Positions 1 to 4,902 of a DNA stretch of 5,444 nucleotides are shown here, in pieces. Origin of the DNA: Oscillospiraceae bacterium (GTDB taxonomy: Bacteria > Bacillota > Clostridia > Oscillospirales > Oscillospiraceae); NCBI GenBank assembly GCA_902766215.1, contig CACXCV010000256.1, positions 1 to 5,444 of the forward strand. The letters are read 5' to 3'. Position numbers and translations under genes: made by a program. Below the pieces are notes generated by a model. It had not been told where the DNA came from. It ran no database searches and was given only the letters and a program-made list of their open reading frames with translations. Each line of letters begins with the position of its first letter. The first letter of the stretch is position 1.

Positions 1-8
1 GTGGCATG

Positions 9-32
9 AAAAAAGCCAGTCCGCAGACTGGC
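9..32 (-). terminator. Intrinsic terminator, minus strand
   Basis: Read on the minus strand, GCCAGTC (26-32 on the plus strand), a four-base loop and GACTGGC (15-21) form a perfect 7-bp GC-rich stem. Six T residues follow at once (the A run at 9-14). This is the standard layout of a Rho-independent terminator for transcription running leftward. The transcript it ends is not clear: the nearest leftward gene (stop at 301) already has a hairpin of its own at 248-285. The hairpin may instead end a short untranslated RNA starting in the AT-rich stretch at 103-247. Confidence 0.7.
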
Positions 33-71
33 CGGGTGGAAGTGACCTCCCTTCATGGTTTTATATATGAA

Positions 72-102
72 AACGCCGCCCGTTGTCCTGTTGGGCGGCG
101 TT
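72..102. terminator. GC-rich hairpin, probable terminator
   Basis: AACGCCGCCC (72-81) and GGGCGGCGTT (93-102) are perfect 10-base inverted arms around an 11-base loop. On the minus strand the stem runs into TTTTC; on the plus strand it runs into TTGTTCTTG. Either direction could terminate, with neither T tract ideal. With the hairpin at 15-32 it makes two stem-loops within 90 bases, as at the end of two converging transcripts. Confidence 0.5.
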
Positions 103-247
103 GTTCTTGAACAAAAATTTAGTGACAATCCCAGCGAATTATGTTAATATAAAATCCTATAATTACACTCCGACATATTCGGCTCTCTGGATGAAGCATT
201 CTGCGCAATGGCTCCGCGATGCTAAAATAGAAGAATGGGCTGATATG
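103..247. other. AT-rich intergenic stretch without a gene
   Basis: This stretch is clearly richer in A and T than the flanking genes and has no convincing coding frame on either strand. It contains promoter-like words on the plus strand: GTGACA (122-127) is 17 bases before TAATAT (145-150), and a perfect TATAAT sits at 158-163 without a good -35 box. No gene follows in that direction before 913. If anything is made here it is more likely a short RNA than a protein. Confidence 0.4.
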
Positions 248-285
248 AGAATACGCCGCCGGCAAGTTTGCCGGCGGCGTATTCT
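248..285 (-). terminator. Long perfect hairpin, terminator of the first TetR gene
   Basis: Two perfect 18-base arms (248-265 and 268-285) are separated by only GT, giving a very stable stem with a core of CGCCGCCGG and A/T-rich ends (AGAATA and TATTCT). It begins 15 bases past the stop codon of the minus-strand regulator at 301-804, the usual place for a terminator. The T-rich part is inside the stem foot rather than in a free tail, so termination in either direction is plausible. Confidence 0.65.
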
Positions 286-300
286 TTGCCTGTTGCGGAA

Positions 301-804
301 CTAGAATTGACCGCTCTGGTTTGTTTCTGTCTGCCAGCGCAGTCTGGCGCCGTTGATATGGTCCTGCAGCATCTGATCGGCAAATTCAATCAATTCCTCC
401 GGTGTGCGGTCGATCTCACTCAGCAGCCAGCTTTCTATGACCCCCGCACATAAAACCACATAAATATGTGTCATCAGCGCGATATCCGCCTCGCCGACGC
501 CTGCCTGTACCGCACCGACCTCCTGCCCGAGCTGCTCGACTGTGCGGTGAATGATGGCGTGGATGTCCGCCTCGAAAAAGCGCTTAAGATGGTCGCGGCC
601 AACAGAGTTCAGCGCGCAGAGACAGACCGCCCTGTTTTCCTCTATCTCTATTTGGTAATAAAAATTCTGGCGGCGGATCCCTGCGCGCTCCGTCAGGTCA
701 TGAATGGTAATTCTGTCGATGGGCTTTTGCGCCATCAGCGCTTTGAGCGCCACGGCCAGTGCATGCTTCGTCTGGTCTGAGACGGCGTTTGCCTTTCGTT
801 CCAT
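301..804 (-). CDS. TetR/AcrR-family transcriptional regulator with an apparent internal deletion
   Basis: The 167-residue product is a TetR-type repressor by its N-terminal DNA-binding motif: ITIHDLTERAGIRRQNFYY at about residues 32-50 is the helix-turn-helix signature of the branch resembling DhaS, which usually continues as FYYHF plus an acidic D-x-Y-D-L helix. Here FYY is followed by QIEIEENRAV, and a typical ligand-domain segment (ENRAVCLCALNSVGRDHL onward) starts at once. About 35-40 residues covering the helix that connects the DNA-binding and ligand domains seem to be missing, in frame. The C-terminal part (about 57-155) looks intact and hydrophobic, as expected for a dimer and ligand domain. 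The start at 804 is chosen because an AGGAGG lies 7 bases upstream; the longer frame from 837 would overlap that site and the promoter. No target gene adjoins it in an operon. It may be a non-functional remnant or a dominant-negative form. The family call is firm; the deletion rests on my memory of relatives. Confidence 0.85.
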   Translation of the reverse strand: MERKANAVSDQTKHALAVALKALMAQKPIDRITIHDLTERAGIRRQNFYYQIEIEENRAVCLCALNSVGRDHLKRFFEADIHAIIHRTVEQLGQEVGAVQAGVGEADIALMTHIYVVLCAGVIESWLLSEIDRTPEELIEFADQMLQDHINGARLRWQTETNQSGQF

Positions 805-811
805 GCTGCTC

Positions 812-817
812 CCTCCT
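812..817 (-). promoter_or_regulatory. Ribosome binding site fixing the start of the first TetR gene
   Basis: The minus strand reads AGGAGG here, 7 bases before the ATG at 802-804. This rules out the in-frame upstream ATG at 835-837, which would place the site inside the coding region. Confidence 0.8.
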
Positions 818-827
818 GTTTTTGTCC

Positions 828-836
828 AGTATAGCA
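828..836 (-). promoter_or_regulatory. Extended -10 promoter of the first TetR gene
   Basis: The minus strand reads TGCTATACT, an extended -10 element (TG, one base, TATACT), 23 bases before the start codon at 804. No good -35 hexamer lies 16-18 bases further up (CGGAAA at 851-856), which fits an extended -10 promoter. TGTCC occurs on either side on the plus strand (823-827 and 845-849), a weak candidate for a regulator contact. Confidence 0.45.
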
Positions 837-858
837 TAAAACAATGTCCGTTTCCGGT

Positions 859-912
859 AGGTCAACGCCCTGTGGTTTGTCGCAATTCTGACAGGCCATG
901 GAGTGTTGACCT
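859..912 (+). repeat. 54-base imperfect palindrome, strong plus-strand RNA hairpin
   Basis: AGGTCAAC (859-866) is mirrored exactly by GTTGACCT (905-912), and the pairing carries inward to an AATT centre at 884-887. Folding the plus-strand RNA about 885.5 pairs 859-882 with 889-912: 24 positions, of which 17 are Watson-Crick, 6 are G-U and only one is mismatched (C869 with A902). On the minus strand the six G-U pairs become A-C mismatches, so the structure favours the plus-strand transcript. It lies between the promoter of the TetR gene and the truncated frame at 913. It could be a dispersed palindromic repeat (REP or MITE-like), a hairpin in a leader RNA, or a protein-binding site. I see no flanking target-site duplication. 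Confidence 0.75.
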
Positions 913-1578
913 TTGTGCCGGCAGCCGCGTCGTTGTAAACTGACCCATGTGCAAAGAAAGGAGGATGCGGATCTTCCCGTCCTCACGGAAGACGTGTTCT
1001 CGCTGCTGGCTGCCTGGCAGCACTGGCAGAGACAGAACACGCAGACCGCCGTGCTGTCGCTGTCTGCCAACCTTGGCCTGCTGGTCGTGAATCAGAGCTT
1101 TAACTTCTGCACCGGGCAGTTTGAAGGAAAGCAGATTTATGCGATCGATAGGGACGGCGTATCCGTCTATTGGCGCGGCGATCACATTGTCCGCCCGGAC
1201 GGCATGCCAGCCGCCGAGGACGAGAAGGAGCTGGCAAAGACAAGTGAGCTGCTGGACGTTCTCTATGTGACCTGTCAAAATGCTGCGTTCACCAAAACGC
1301 AGCAGGGCGAAACAGACGTCTATACCATACAGCTGGATGCAGACGGCATGGCGGAGCTTGCCGCGCTGATTGCACCGGGCAGCCGCACACTGGACATGAC
1401 GTTCCGCAGCGGTGAGCTGAGCGTTCAGGTCACGCAGGGCAAGATCCATCGGATCACTTTTGATTGTGCGGGAACGGTGAGGGTTGTTTCGCTGGAAGAA
1501 AGCGCATCGCTGCACGGCGAAATTGAGCTTGCGGATGGCAGCGTGGTCATTCCTGAGAGCGCGGGACGTGCGCTATAG
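913..1578 (+). CDS. Hypothetical secreted or lipoprotein-like protein, probably 5'-truncated
   Basis: Codon use is convincingly coding from about 965 to the TAG at 1576-1578, with GC-rich third positions and no rare-codon runs; overlapping minus-strand frames are shadows. I do not recognise the family. From about residue 25 the protein alternates polar and hydrophobic residues in beta-strand fashion (QTAVLSLSANLGLLVV, DVYTIQLDADGMAEL, TLDMTFRSGELSVQV, IHRITFDCAGTVRVV), resembling the beta-sandwich of extracellular lipoproteins with a LolA-like fold. Such proteins normally begin with a signal peptide and a lipobox cysteine; here the frame closes at a TGA (907-909) and residues 1-20 are basic and non-hydrophobic. 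The start at 913 is a TTG preceded by GGAG (900-903) inside the palindrome; a GTG at 949 is the alternative. I therefore read it as the 3' part of a longer gene cut off near 915-960. It converges on the hydrolase gene at 1715-2311, with no clear terminator between. Confidence 0.6.
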   Translation: MCRQPRRCKLTHVQRKEDADLPVLTEDVFSLLAAWQHWQRQNTQTAVLSLSANLGLLVVNQSFNFCTGQFEGKQIYAIDRDGVSVYWRGDHIVRPDGMPAAEDEKELAKTSELLDVLYVTCQNAAFTKTQQGETDVYTIQLDADGMAELAALIAPGSRTLDMTFRSGELSVQVTQGKIHRITFDCAGTVRVVSLEESASLHGEIELADGSVVIPESAGRAL

Positions 1579-1714
1579 GCGAAAGCACGCCAGGACCGTT
1601 ATGTCCGCGCCGCTCCTTACAGGTACATTCTGCCGTGCTGAGCGGGGGGACTCGACGTTCCCTGCTGTTTTGGGCCTGTTCGCCGGCCATGGGCTGCGCC
1701 GACCGGCTGGCCTG

Positions 1715-2311
1715 TTATTCCGCTGTAATCCACCGGTCCAGAAAGCGCATCTGCGCTTCGGTATGAAACCAATGCTCCCCGCCCGGCATGACGGTCAGCT
1801 CCGCGCCGGTTTTCTCTGCAAAGGCCGATATGGTTTCCAGCGAGGTCAGGTTGTCGTGCTCGCCGTACAAAATGCGGGTGGGGACGTGCCATGAAATCGG
1901 GTGCTCGCGCACATAGGTCAGATAGCGCCACGACAGCGTTTCACCGAATGGCGCGGGAATCTCCAGCTTTTCTGCAAGCGCCTGTTCGGTCACGTTTGCC
2001 CACAGCATCATGCTGCCGATCAGCTTCTCCATGTCTACGACGGGGGAGATCAGGCGGGCGCTGTCAACCAGCGCGGCATCCAGCGAAGACAGGGAGAAGA
2101 ATGCGCCGATGCTGTTTGCCACCAGCGTGAGGCGGTCACAGCGCTTTCGCTGTTCGGCGAAAAACGCCGGAAATTCCTCCCGGGCTTCCCACGGAGCCTG
2201 CGCATGGTAATCAAACCAGATTACTTCCGCGCTTGGGAATAGGTGCTTGTAATGCCCGGCTTCCTCCGCCGAGCCGCCCTTGCCATGGACATAGACCACA
2301 ATATGATTCAT
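1715..2311 (-). CDS. Small alpha/beta hydrolase (serine esterase-like)
   Basis: A 198-residue cytoplasmic protein with the layout of a compact single-domain alpha/beta hydrolase. The first beta strand and oxyanion loop are IVVYVHGKGGS (residues 4-14). The nucleophile elbow is VANSIG with Ser67; the usual G-x-S-x-G has alanine in the first place, as in some family members. The acidic residue is probably Asp153 (RILYGEHDNLT) and the histidine His180 (PGGEHWF), so a full triad seems present. The substrate cannot be told from sequence: short-chain ester or amide hydrolysis is the family's general chemistry. There is no signal peptide. It follows the acetyltransferase remnant by 55 bases on the same strand with no strong terminator between, so it is probably the last gene of the unit led by the regulator at 3017-3658. 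The start is set by a ribosome binding site at 2320-2323; the TTG at 2329 would include that site. Confidence 0.88.
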   Translation of the reverse strand: MNHIVVYVHGKGGSAEEAGHYKHLFPSAEVIWFDYHAQAPWEAREEFPAFFAEQRKRCDRLTLVANSIGAFFSLSSLDAALVDSARLISPVVDMEKLIGSMMLWANVTEQALAEKLEIPAPFGETLSWRYLTYVREHPISWHVPTRILYGEHDNLTSLETISAFAEKTGAELTVMPGGEHWFHTEAQMRFLDRWITAE

Positions 2312-2318
2312 TATCGGT

Positions 2319-2326
2319 ACTCCTGT
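2319..2326 (-). promoter_or_regulatory. Ribosome binding site fixing the hydrolase start
   Basis: The minus strand reads ACAGGAGT, with GGAG 8 bases before the ATG at 2309-2311. The TTGACA in the same place (2324-2329) overlaps this site, so it is not a -35 box for this gene. Confidence 0.75.
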
Positions 2327-2366
2327 CAATTAATGATTTCTTCCACCGCACACCACGCCGGGGCGA

Positions 2367-2890
2367 TTATTTGAGCTTTTTTCCCATTTCTATTCTTACT
2401 TCGTGCCGCTCTGGATCGGTGTTGGAGTAAGTGTACAGATCAAAGCCGATGATCGAAAAGCCGTTCCGGCGATAAAATGCAATCGCGGCTTCGTTGCAGG
2501 ATTGCGTTTCCAAAACGATCATCCGCGCGCTAAGGGATTCCGCCGCGGCCTGTATGGCTCCCATCAGCATGGAGCCGATCCCGCGCTGGCGCGTCGCGCG
2601 GTCAAACACGCAGATATTGCTGATGCGGAAACGGTTGTTCCAGCTCTCCGGCGAGCCCTCGACGTATCCGATCAGGTTTCCGCCCTCAAACGCGCCGAAC
2701 GTAACCGGGTCCTCCAGCCACGCGCCGAAAACACGTCGTCAAAAGAGCGTTCGGTGGAGGCTTCGAAGGGGATATAGTTCAACTGAAAGCCTGATTCAGA
2801 CACGCAAATATCATAATAACCAGTCGTCTGATAGTGTGCGGTGAATTTCTGGCCTGCATAGGCCTGTTTTTCCAAGCGCCTGATTTCCAT
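2367..2890 (-). pseudogene. GNAT-family N-acetyltransferase, broken by one frameshift
   Basis: The N-terminal part (MEIRRLEKQAYAGQKF to SFDDVF, 54 residues) and the C-terminal part (from WLEDPVTFGAFEGG) belong to one acetyltransferase but lie in different frames. Adding one T to the TTTT run at 2728-2731 on the minus strand joins them as DDVFFGAWLEDPVT and gives a 174-residue protein, normal for the family. The acetyl-CoA pyrophosphate loop is RQRGIGSML; further core motifs are NICVFD, ARMIVLETQSCNEAAIAFY and NGFSIIGFD. Such enzymes transfer an acetyl group from acetyl-CoA to an amine; this subgroup often accompanies antibiotic or small-molecule defence genes, but the substrate is unknown. 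A ribosome binding site AGAGGTGA (2898-2905) supports the start at 2890. It lies between the TetR regulator and the hydrolase on the same strand. The break is in a homopolymer, so a sequencing error is a real alternative to true decay. Confidence 0.85.
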
Positions 2891-3016
2891 ATGGCAGTCA
2901 CCTCTATCATGGATGTTTTGATGCGCATGCTCTTACTGCTTGATAAAAAGGTCGCAGTGCATGACCGCGTATCCCGTGGTCTGCGCTGCGTCTGTGTGTC
3001 CGGCAGGGTGATGCTG
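2891..3016 (-). other. 126-base spacer with a possible gene remnant
   Basis: The regulator's TGA (3017-3019) overlaps an ATG in the arrangement ATGA, which usually marks a translationally coupled next gene, but that frame gives only a 37-residue basic peptide of no visible family. Another minus-strand frame ends DAAQTTGYAVMHCDLFIKQ and a TAA, which reads like the C-terminus of a normal protein. I suspect a third gene once stood between the regulator and the acetyltransferase and has been reduced to scraps. I could not assign it. The ribosome binding site of the acetyltransferase lies at the left end. Confidence 0.3.
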
Positions 3017-3658
3017 TCATGGATTGCTCCCTGATTGTTCCCCGATCAGGGCACAAAAGGCACGCTCGCGGTCATAGGCGTTTGCCGCAAAGCCGGGGAT
3101 TTCCTTCAGGGACTTGCAGATGCTGATACTGAAGCCTGTCAGAATCTGCCCGATCTCCTGGTCGGAGTAAGGGCAGTCGCCGGTCACGATCAACGTGGAC
3201 AGGCTGTGCACCACAAGCCAGAGGTCACGGAAGTAGCGATCCGCCTCCTCGGCAGTGATATGATAGACATCCATCAGCGTCGGGCGGACAAGCGCCTGTA
3301 AATGCTGCATCGACTTCATGGCGCTGTGCTCCTGGTTCTGCGCCCGTGTCAGAAACAAAAGCCGGTAAAGCTCCGGCTCCTCCCGCGCGAACCGAATATA
3401 CTGCATTCCAACCCCCAAGAAGGGAATGGCTTCTTTCAATCCTGCGTCCGCATAGCCGTCGTATACGCGCACCGCAGCGGCATAAACCTCCTGTCTGACG
3501 CCGTCCATCGAGCCGAAGCCCGTGAAAATCGGCTGTGTGGAGGTGCCCAGCTCATCCGCCATGGTTTTTGCGGTCAGCCCGTCGATTCCTTTGCTCCGCA
3601 CGACCCGCAGCGCCGCCGCTGCCATTTCTTCTTTTGTGAACTTATTTTTCGGAGCCAT
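3017..3658 (-). CDS. TetR/AcrR-family transcriptional regulator
   Basis: A complete 213-residue repressor-type regulator. Residues 6-55 form the DNA-binding domain: FTKEEMAAAALRVVRSKGIDGLTAKTMADELGTSTQPIFTGFGSMDGV in segments matches the first helix, the helix-turn-helix and the PIF-x-x-F motif of a TetR branch found in Firmicutes. The rest (about 60-205) is the all-helical ligand and dimer domain, with a WHG-like stretch RYFRDLWLVVHSLSTL at 141-156. It heads a same-strand unit with the acetyltransferase remnant and the alpha/beta hydrolase, so it probably represses itself and those genes until a small ligand binds. The ligand is not deducible. The start at 3658 is preferred over the GTG at 3667 because AGGAAAGGG sits 8 bases upstream of the ATG and would overlap the GTG. 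Confidence 0.9.
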   Translation of the reverse strand: MAPKNKFTKEEMAAAALRVVRSKGIDGLTAKTMADELGTSTQPIFTGFGSMDGVRQEVYAAAVRVYDGYADAGLKEAIPFLGVGMQYIRFAREEPELYRLLFLTRAQNQEHSAMKSMQHLQALVRPTLMDVYHITAEEADRYFRDLWLVVHSLSTLIVTGDCPYSDQEIGQILTGFSISICKSLKEIPGFAANAYDRERAFCALIGEQSGSNP

Positions 3659-3666
3659 CGCCCGCA

Positions 3667-3675
3667 CCCTTTCCT
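3667..3675 (-). promoter_or_regulatory. Ribosome binding site fixing the second TetR start
   Basis: The minus strand reads AGGAAAGGG, ending 8 bases before the ATG at 3656-3658. The alternative GTG at 3665-3667 touches this site and so is unlikely to be used. Confidence 0.65.
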
Positions 3676-3691
3676 GTGACCGTGAAATGCT

Positions 3692-3733
3692 GAATGCACA
3701 TCATCTAATGTACATTACTCATTGTACTCAGTT
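3692..3733 (-). repeat. Three 14-base repeats at the regulator promoter, likely operator
   Basis: On the plus strand three units begin at 3692, 3706 and 3720: GAATGCACATCATC, TAATGTACATTACT and CATTGTACTCAGTT. They share the core (A)ATGyAC or ATTGTAC in exact 14-base register. The middle unit contains a perfect 12-base palindrome, TAATGTACATTA (3706-3717); GTACA (3710-3714) and TGTAC (3723-3727) also form an inverted pair. The array covers the -10 box (3721-3726) and the predicted start point near 3714, where a bound TetR dimer would block transcription. Its role as the operator of the adjacent regulator is inferred from position and symmetry. Confidence 0.55.
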
Positions 3734-3749
3734 GGGGGCTGCTTGTCAA
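3721..3749 (-). promoter_or_regulatory. Promoter of the TetR-acetyltransferase-hydrolase unit
   Basis: On the minus strand TTGACA (3744-3749, perfect -35) is followed by a 17-base spacer and TACAAT (3721-3726, five of six in the -10 box). This is a textbook housekeeping sigma promoter. Transcription should start near 3714, leaving a leader of about 56 bases before the ATG at 3658. The -10 box lies inside the 14-base repeat array, which suggests repression by the regulator it drives. Confidence 0.8.
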
Positions 3750-3782
3750 TAGATGCGGCAATTCTCTGACGCGGCGCAAAGC

Positions 3783-3823
3783 CGCAGAGCCGGATTCCAG
3801 AAAGACTGAAATCCGGCTCTGCG
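3783..3823 (-). terminator. Long hairpin, probable terminator of the SLH gene remnant
   Basis: Arms of 18 bases (3783-3800 and 3806-3823) pair fully except for one wobble around a five-base loop; the outer 14 pairs are perfect (CGCAGAGCCGGATT with its complement). It lies 39 bases past the stop of the SLH-domain remnant. On the minus strand the stem is followed only by GCTTTGCG, a weak T tract. A second small hairpin, GCGGC (3771-3775) with GCCGC (3781-3785), overlaps its foot and cannot form at the same time. Confidence 0.6.
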
Positions 3824-3861
3824 TTGTGCCGGCTGCATGCGGCGCGGCGCGCAGCGGCGGG

Positions 3862-4787
3862 TCAGTTCAGGCAGCGATAGAGGAAGGTGACGATCTGCGC
3901 GCGGGTGCAGGCCATGTCGGGGCTGAACGTGGTGCTGCCGGTGCCGGTGGTGATGCCCTGTTCCACGGCCCACAACACGGCCTGGAAAAAGTAGTCGCTG
4001 CTGGCTACATCGATGAAGGCGTTGATGCGCAGCGCGGTGAGGTAGTCGTTGACGGCGCAGGCTGTTTCGTCGTTCCACTCCAGCCCCAGCTGTTCGGCAT
4101 AGCGCACGGCAGCCTGGAAATCCACGGTCACGCCGCCGCGCACCTTGAAGCCGAAGGCGATGGGGAAGGGTTTGAGGTTGATGGCCTTTTCAAACTCCAG
4201 CTGTCCGCCGGCGGTAATGAGAAAGCTGGAAGGCGCAGTCGTCCGGGTTGGCTTCCAAATCGAAATGCTCCAGCGCCCAGCCAAAGGAGATGGACTCGCC
4301 GCTGAGAAACTGCGGGCTGTCCAGCCCGGTCAGGGTCACCGACACAGGCTGCGCCCGCCGCCACAATGCCCACAGTGGGCGAATCGGCCAGGCTCAGGCT
4401 GTCGCCGGCGGTGAAGAGCTGGATCACGTTTTCGTCGCTGGACGCCCAATAGGGCTGATCGGCCGTGTGATATGTAAAGTCGGTGCCGTTGGAGCTGGCA
4501 TGGAAGGTCGGCGCGTCCTCGTCCTGCAGGTAGACAATCTGCTCCAGACCGGAGGGCCAGCGGTCGGCAATGGTATAGGCCATTTCGTCGGCGTTGATTA
4601 CCGCTTTCTGGGTAAAAGAGGCGTATGCGCCGTAATAAAGTTCGTCGTCCAGATACCACAGTCGGTATTGCCGTGTTCTGCGGCGAATCTGCCGCACGCG
4701 GATTTCTGTTCTCACGCTCAAGGGGGGATTGCCCCCTTTCGTGGCGAGTTCCTGGGCAGTTCTGTGCCCCTCTACTATATAGAACAC
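3862..4787 (-). pseudogene. SLH-domain surface protein remnant with two frameshifts
   Basis: The C-terminus carries one S-layer homology repeat: FIDVASSDYFFQAVLWAVEQ, GITTGTGSTTFSPD and TRAQIVTFLYRCLN (about 3862-4030). SLH repeats bind secondary cell-wall polymer and hold proteins on the Gram-positive surface; they normally come in threes, and only one is visible. The part before it is read in three frames: the first from about 4680 to 4360 (ELYYGAYASFTQKAV, WPSGLEQIVYLQDEDAPTF, FTAGDSLSLADSP); the second from 4360 to 4224 (VSVTLTGLDSPQFLSGESIS, FGWALEHFDLEANPDD); the third to the stop (FLITAGGQLEFEKAINLKPF). Each shift equals one extra base, at the CCC of 4354-4356 and the AAA of 4222-4224. 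No signal peptide or good ribosome binding site is seen near 4787, so the front is probably lost and the 5' limit is arbitrary. The upstream domains are beta-rich and unrecognised. Confidence 0.75.
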
Positions 4788-4816
4788 CGCAGCCGGGAAA
4801 TCCTTTCACCCATTGG

Positions 4817-4866
4817 AAAAAAATAATATACAGGCAGGCCGTCCCGGACGCGGGGCAGCCTGCCTG
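4817..4866 (-). terminator. Intrinsic terminator of the AraC-family gene
   Basis: CAGGCAGGC (4831-4839) and GCCTGCCTG (4858-4866) are perfect 9-base arms, and the loop can add further G-C pairs. On the minus strand the stem leads into TATATTATTTTTTT (A run at 4817-4823). It lies 37 bases past the stop of the AraC-type regulator at 4903, so this gene is transcriptionally separated from the SLH remnant. Confidence 0.85.
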
Positions 4867-4902
4867 CTGGCGAAAAACAGCGCGGCGGCGGAGCGGCGCA
4901 GC

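Noticed and set aside
119..199. 26-residue minus-strand peptide with a hydrophobic middle (SVIIGFYINIIRW), followed by the 72-102 hairpin
   Set aside because: Considered as a small toxin, but there is no ribosome binding site at a proper distance and AT-rich DNA gives such peptides by chance.
823..849. TGTCC direct repeat around the -10 box of the first TetR gene
   Set aside because: Five-base direct repeats 22 bases apart are expected by chance and lack the inverted symmetry of a TetR operator.
862..1515. Long minus-strand open frame opposite the lipoprotein-like gene
   Set aside because: It is antisense to a frame with clearly better codon use and beta-strand pattern; its own translation is rich in Arg, His and Gln with no recognisable motif, typical of a shadow.
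1579..1714. Search for a shared terminator between the converging genes
   Set aside because: There are GC-rich short inverted repeats (for example GGCCA with TGGCC at 1685-1712) but no stem followed by a T tract, so no terminator is called.
2324..2329. Perfect TTGACA on the minus strand before the hydrolase gene
   Set aside because: It overlaps the ribosome binding site and ends only 12 bases before the start codon, so it cannot serve as a -35 box for that gene.
2931..2963. ACTGC and GCAGT around a T5 run in the gap after the second TetR gene
   Set aside because: The stem has only 5 bp and the T run lies in the loop, so it is not a terminator.
3826..4305. Plus-strand open frame opposite the SLH remnant
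   Set aside because: Low-complexity Gly/Ala/Glu translation produced by the complement of GC-rich codons; the minus strand carries the recognisable SLH motifs.
4248..4826. 192-residue plus-strand open frame
   Set aside because: Antisense to the SLH remnant and crossing its frameshifts; no motif, no ribosome binding site, no domain-like pattern.
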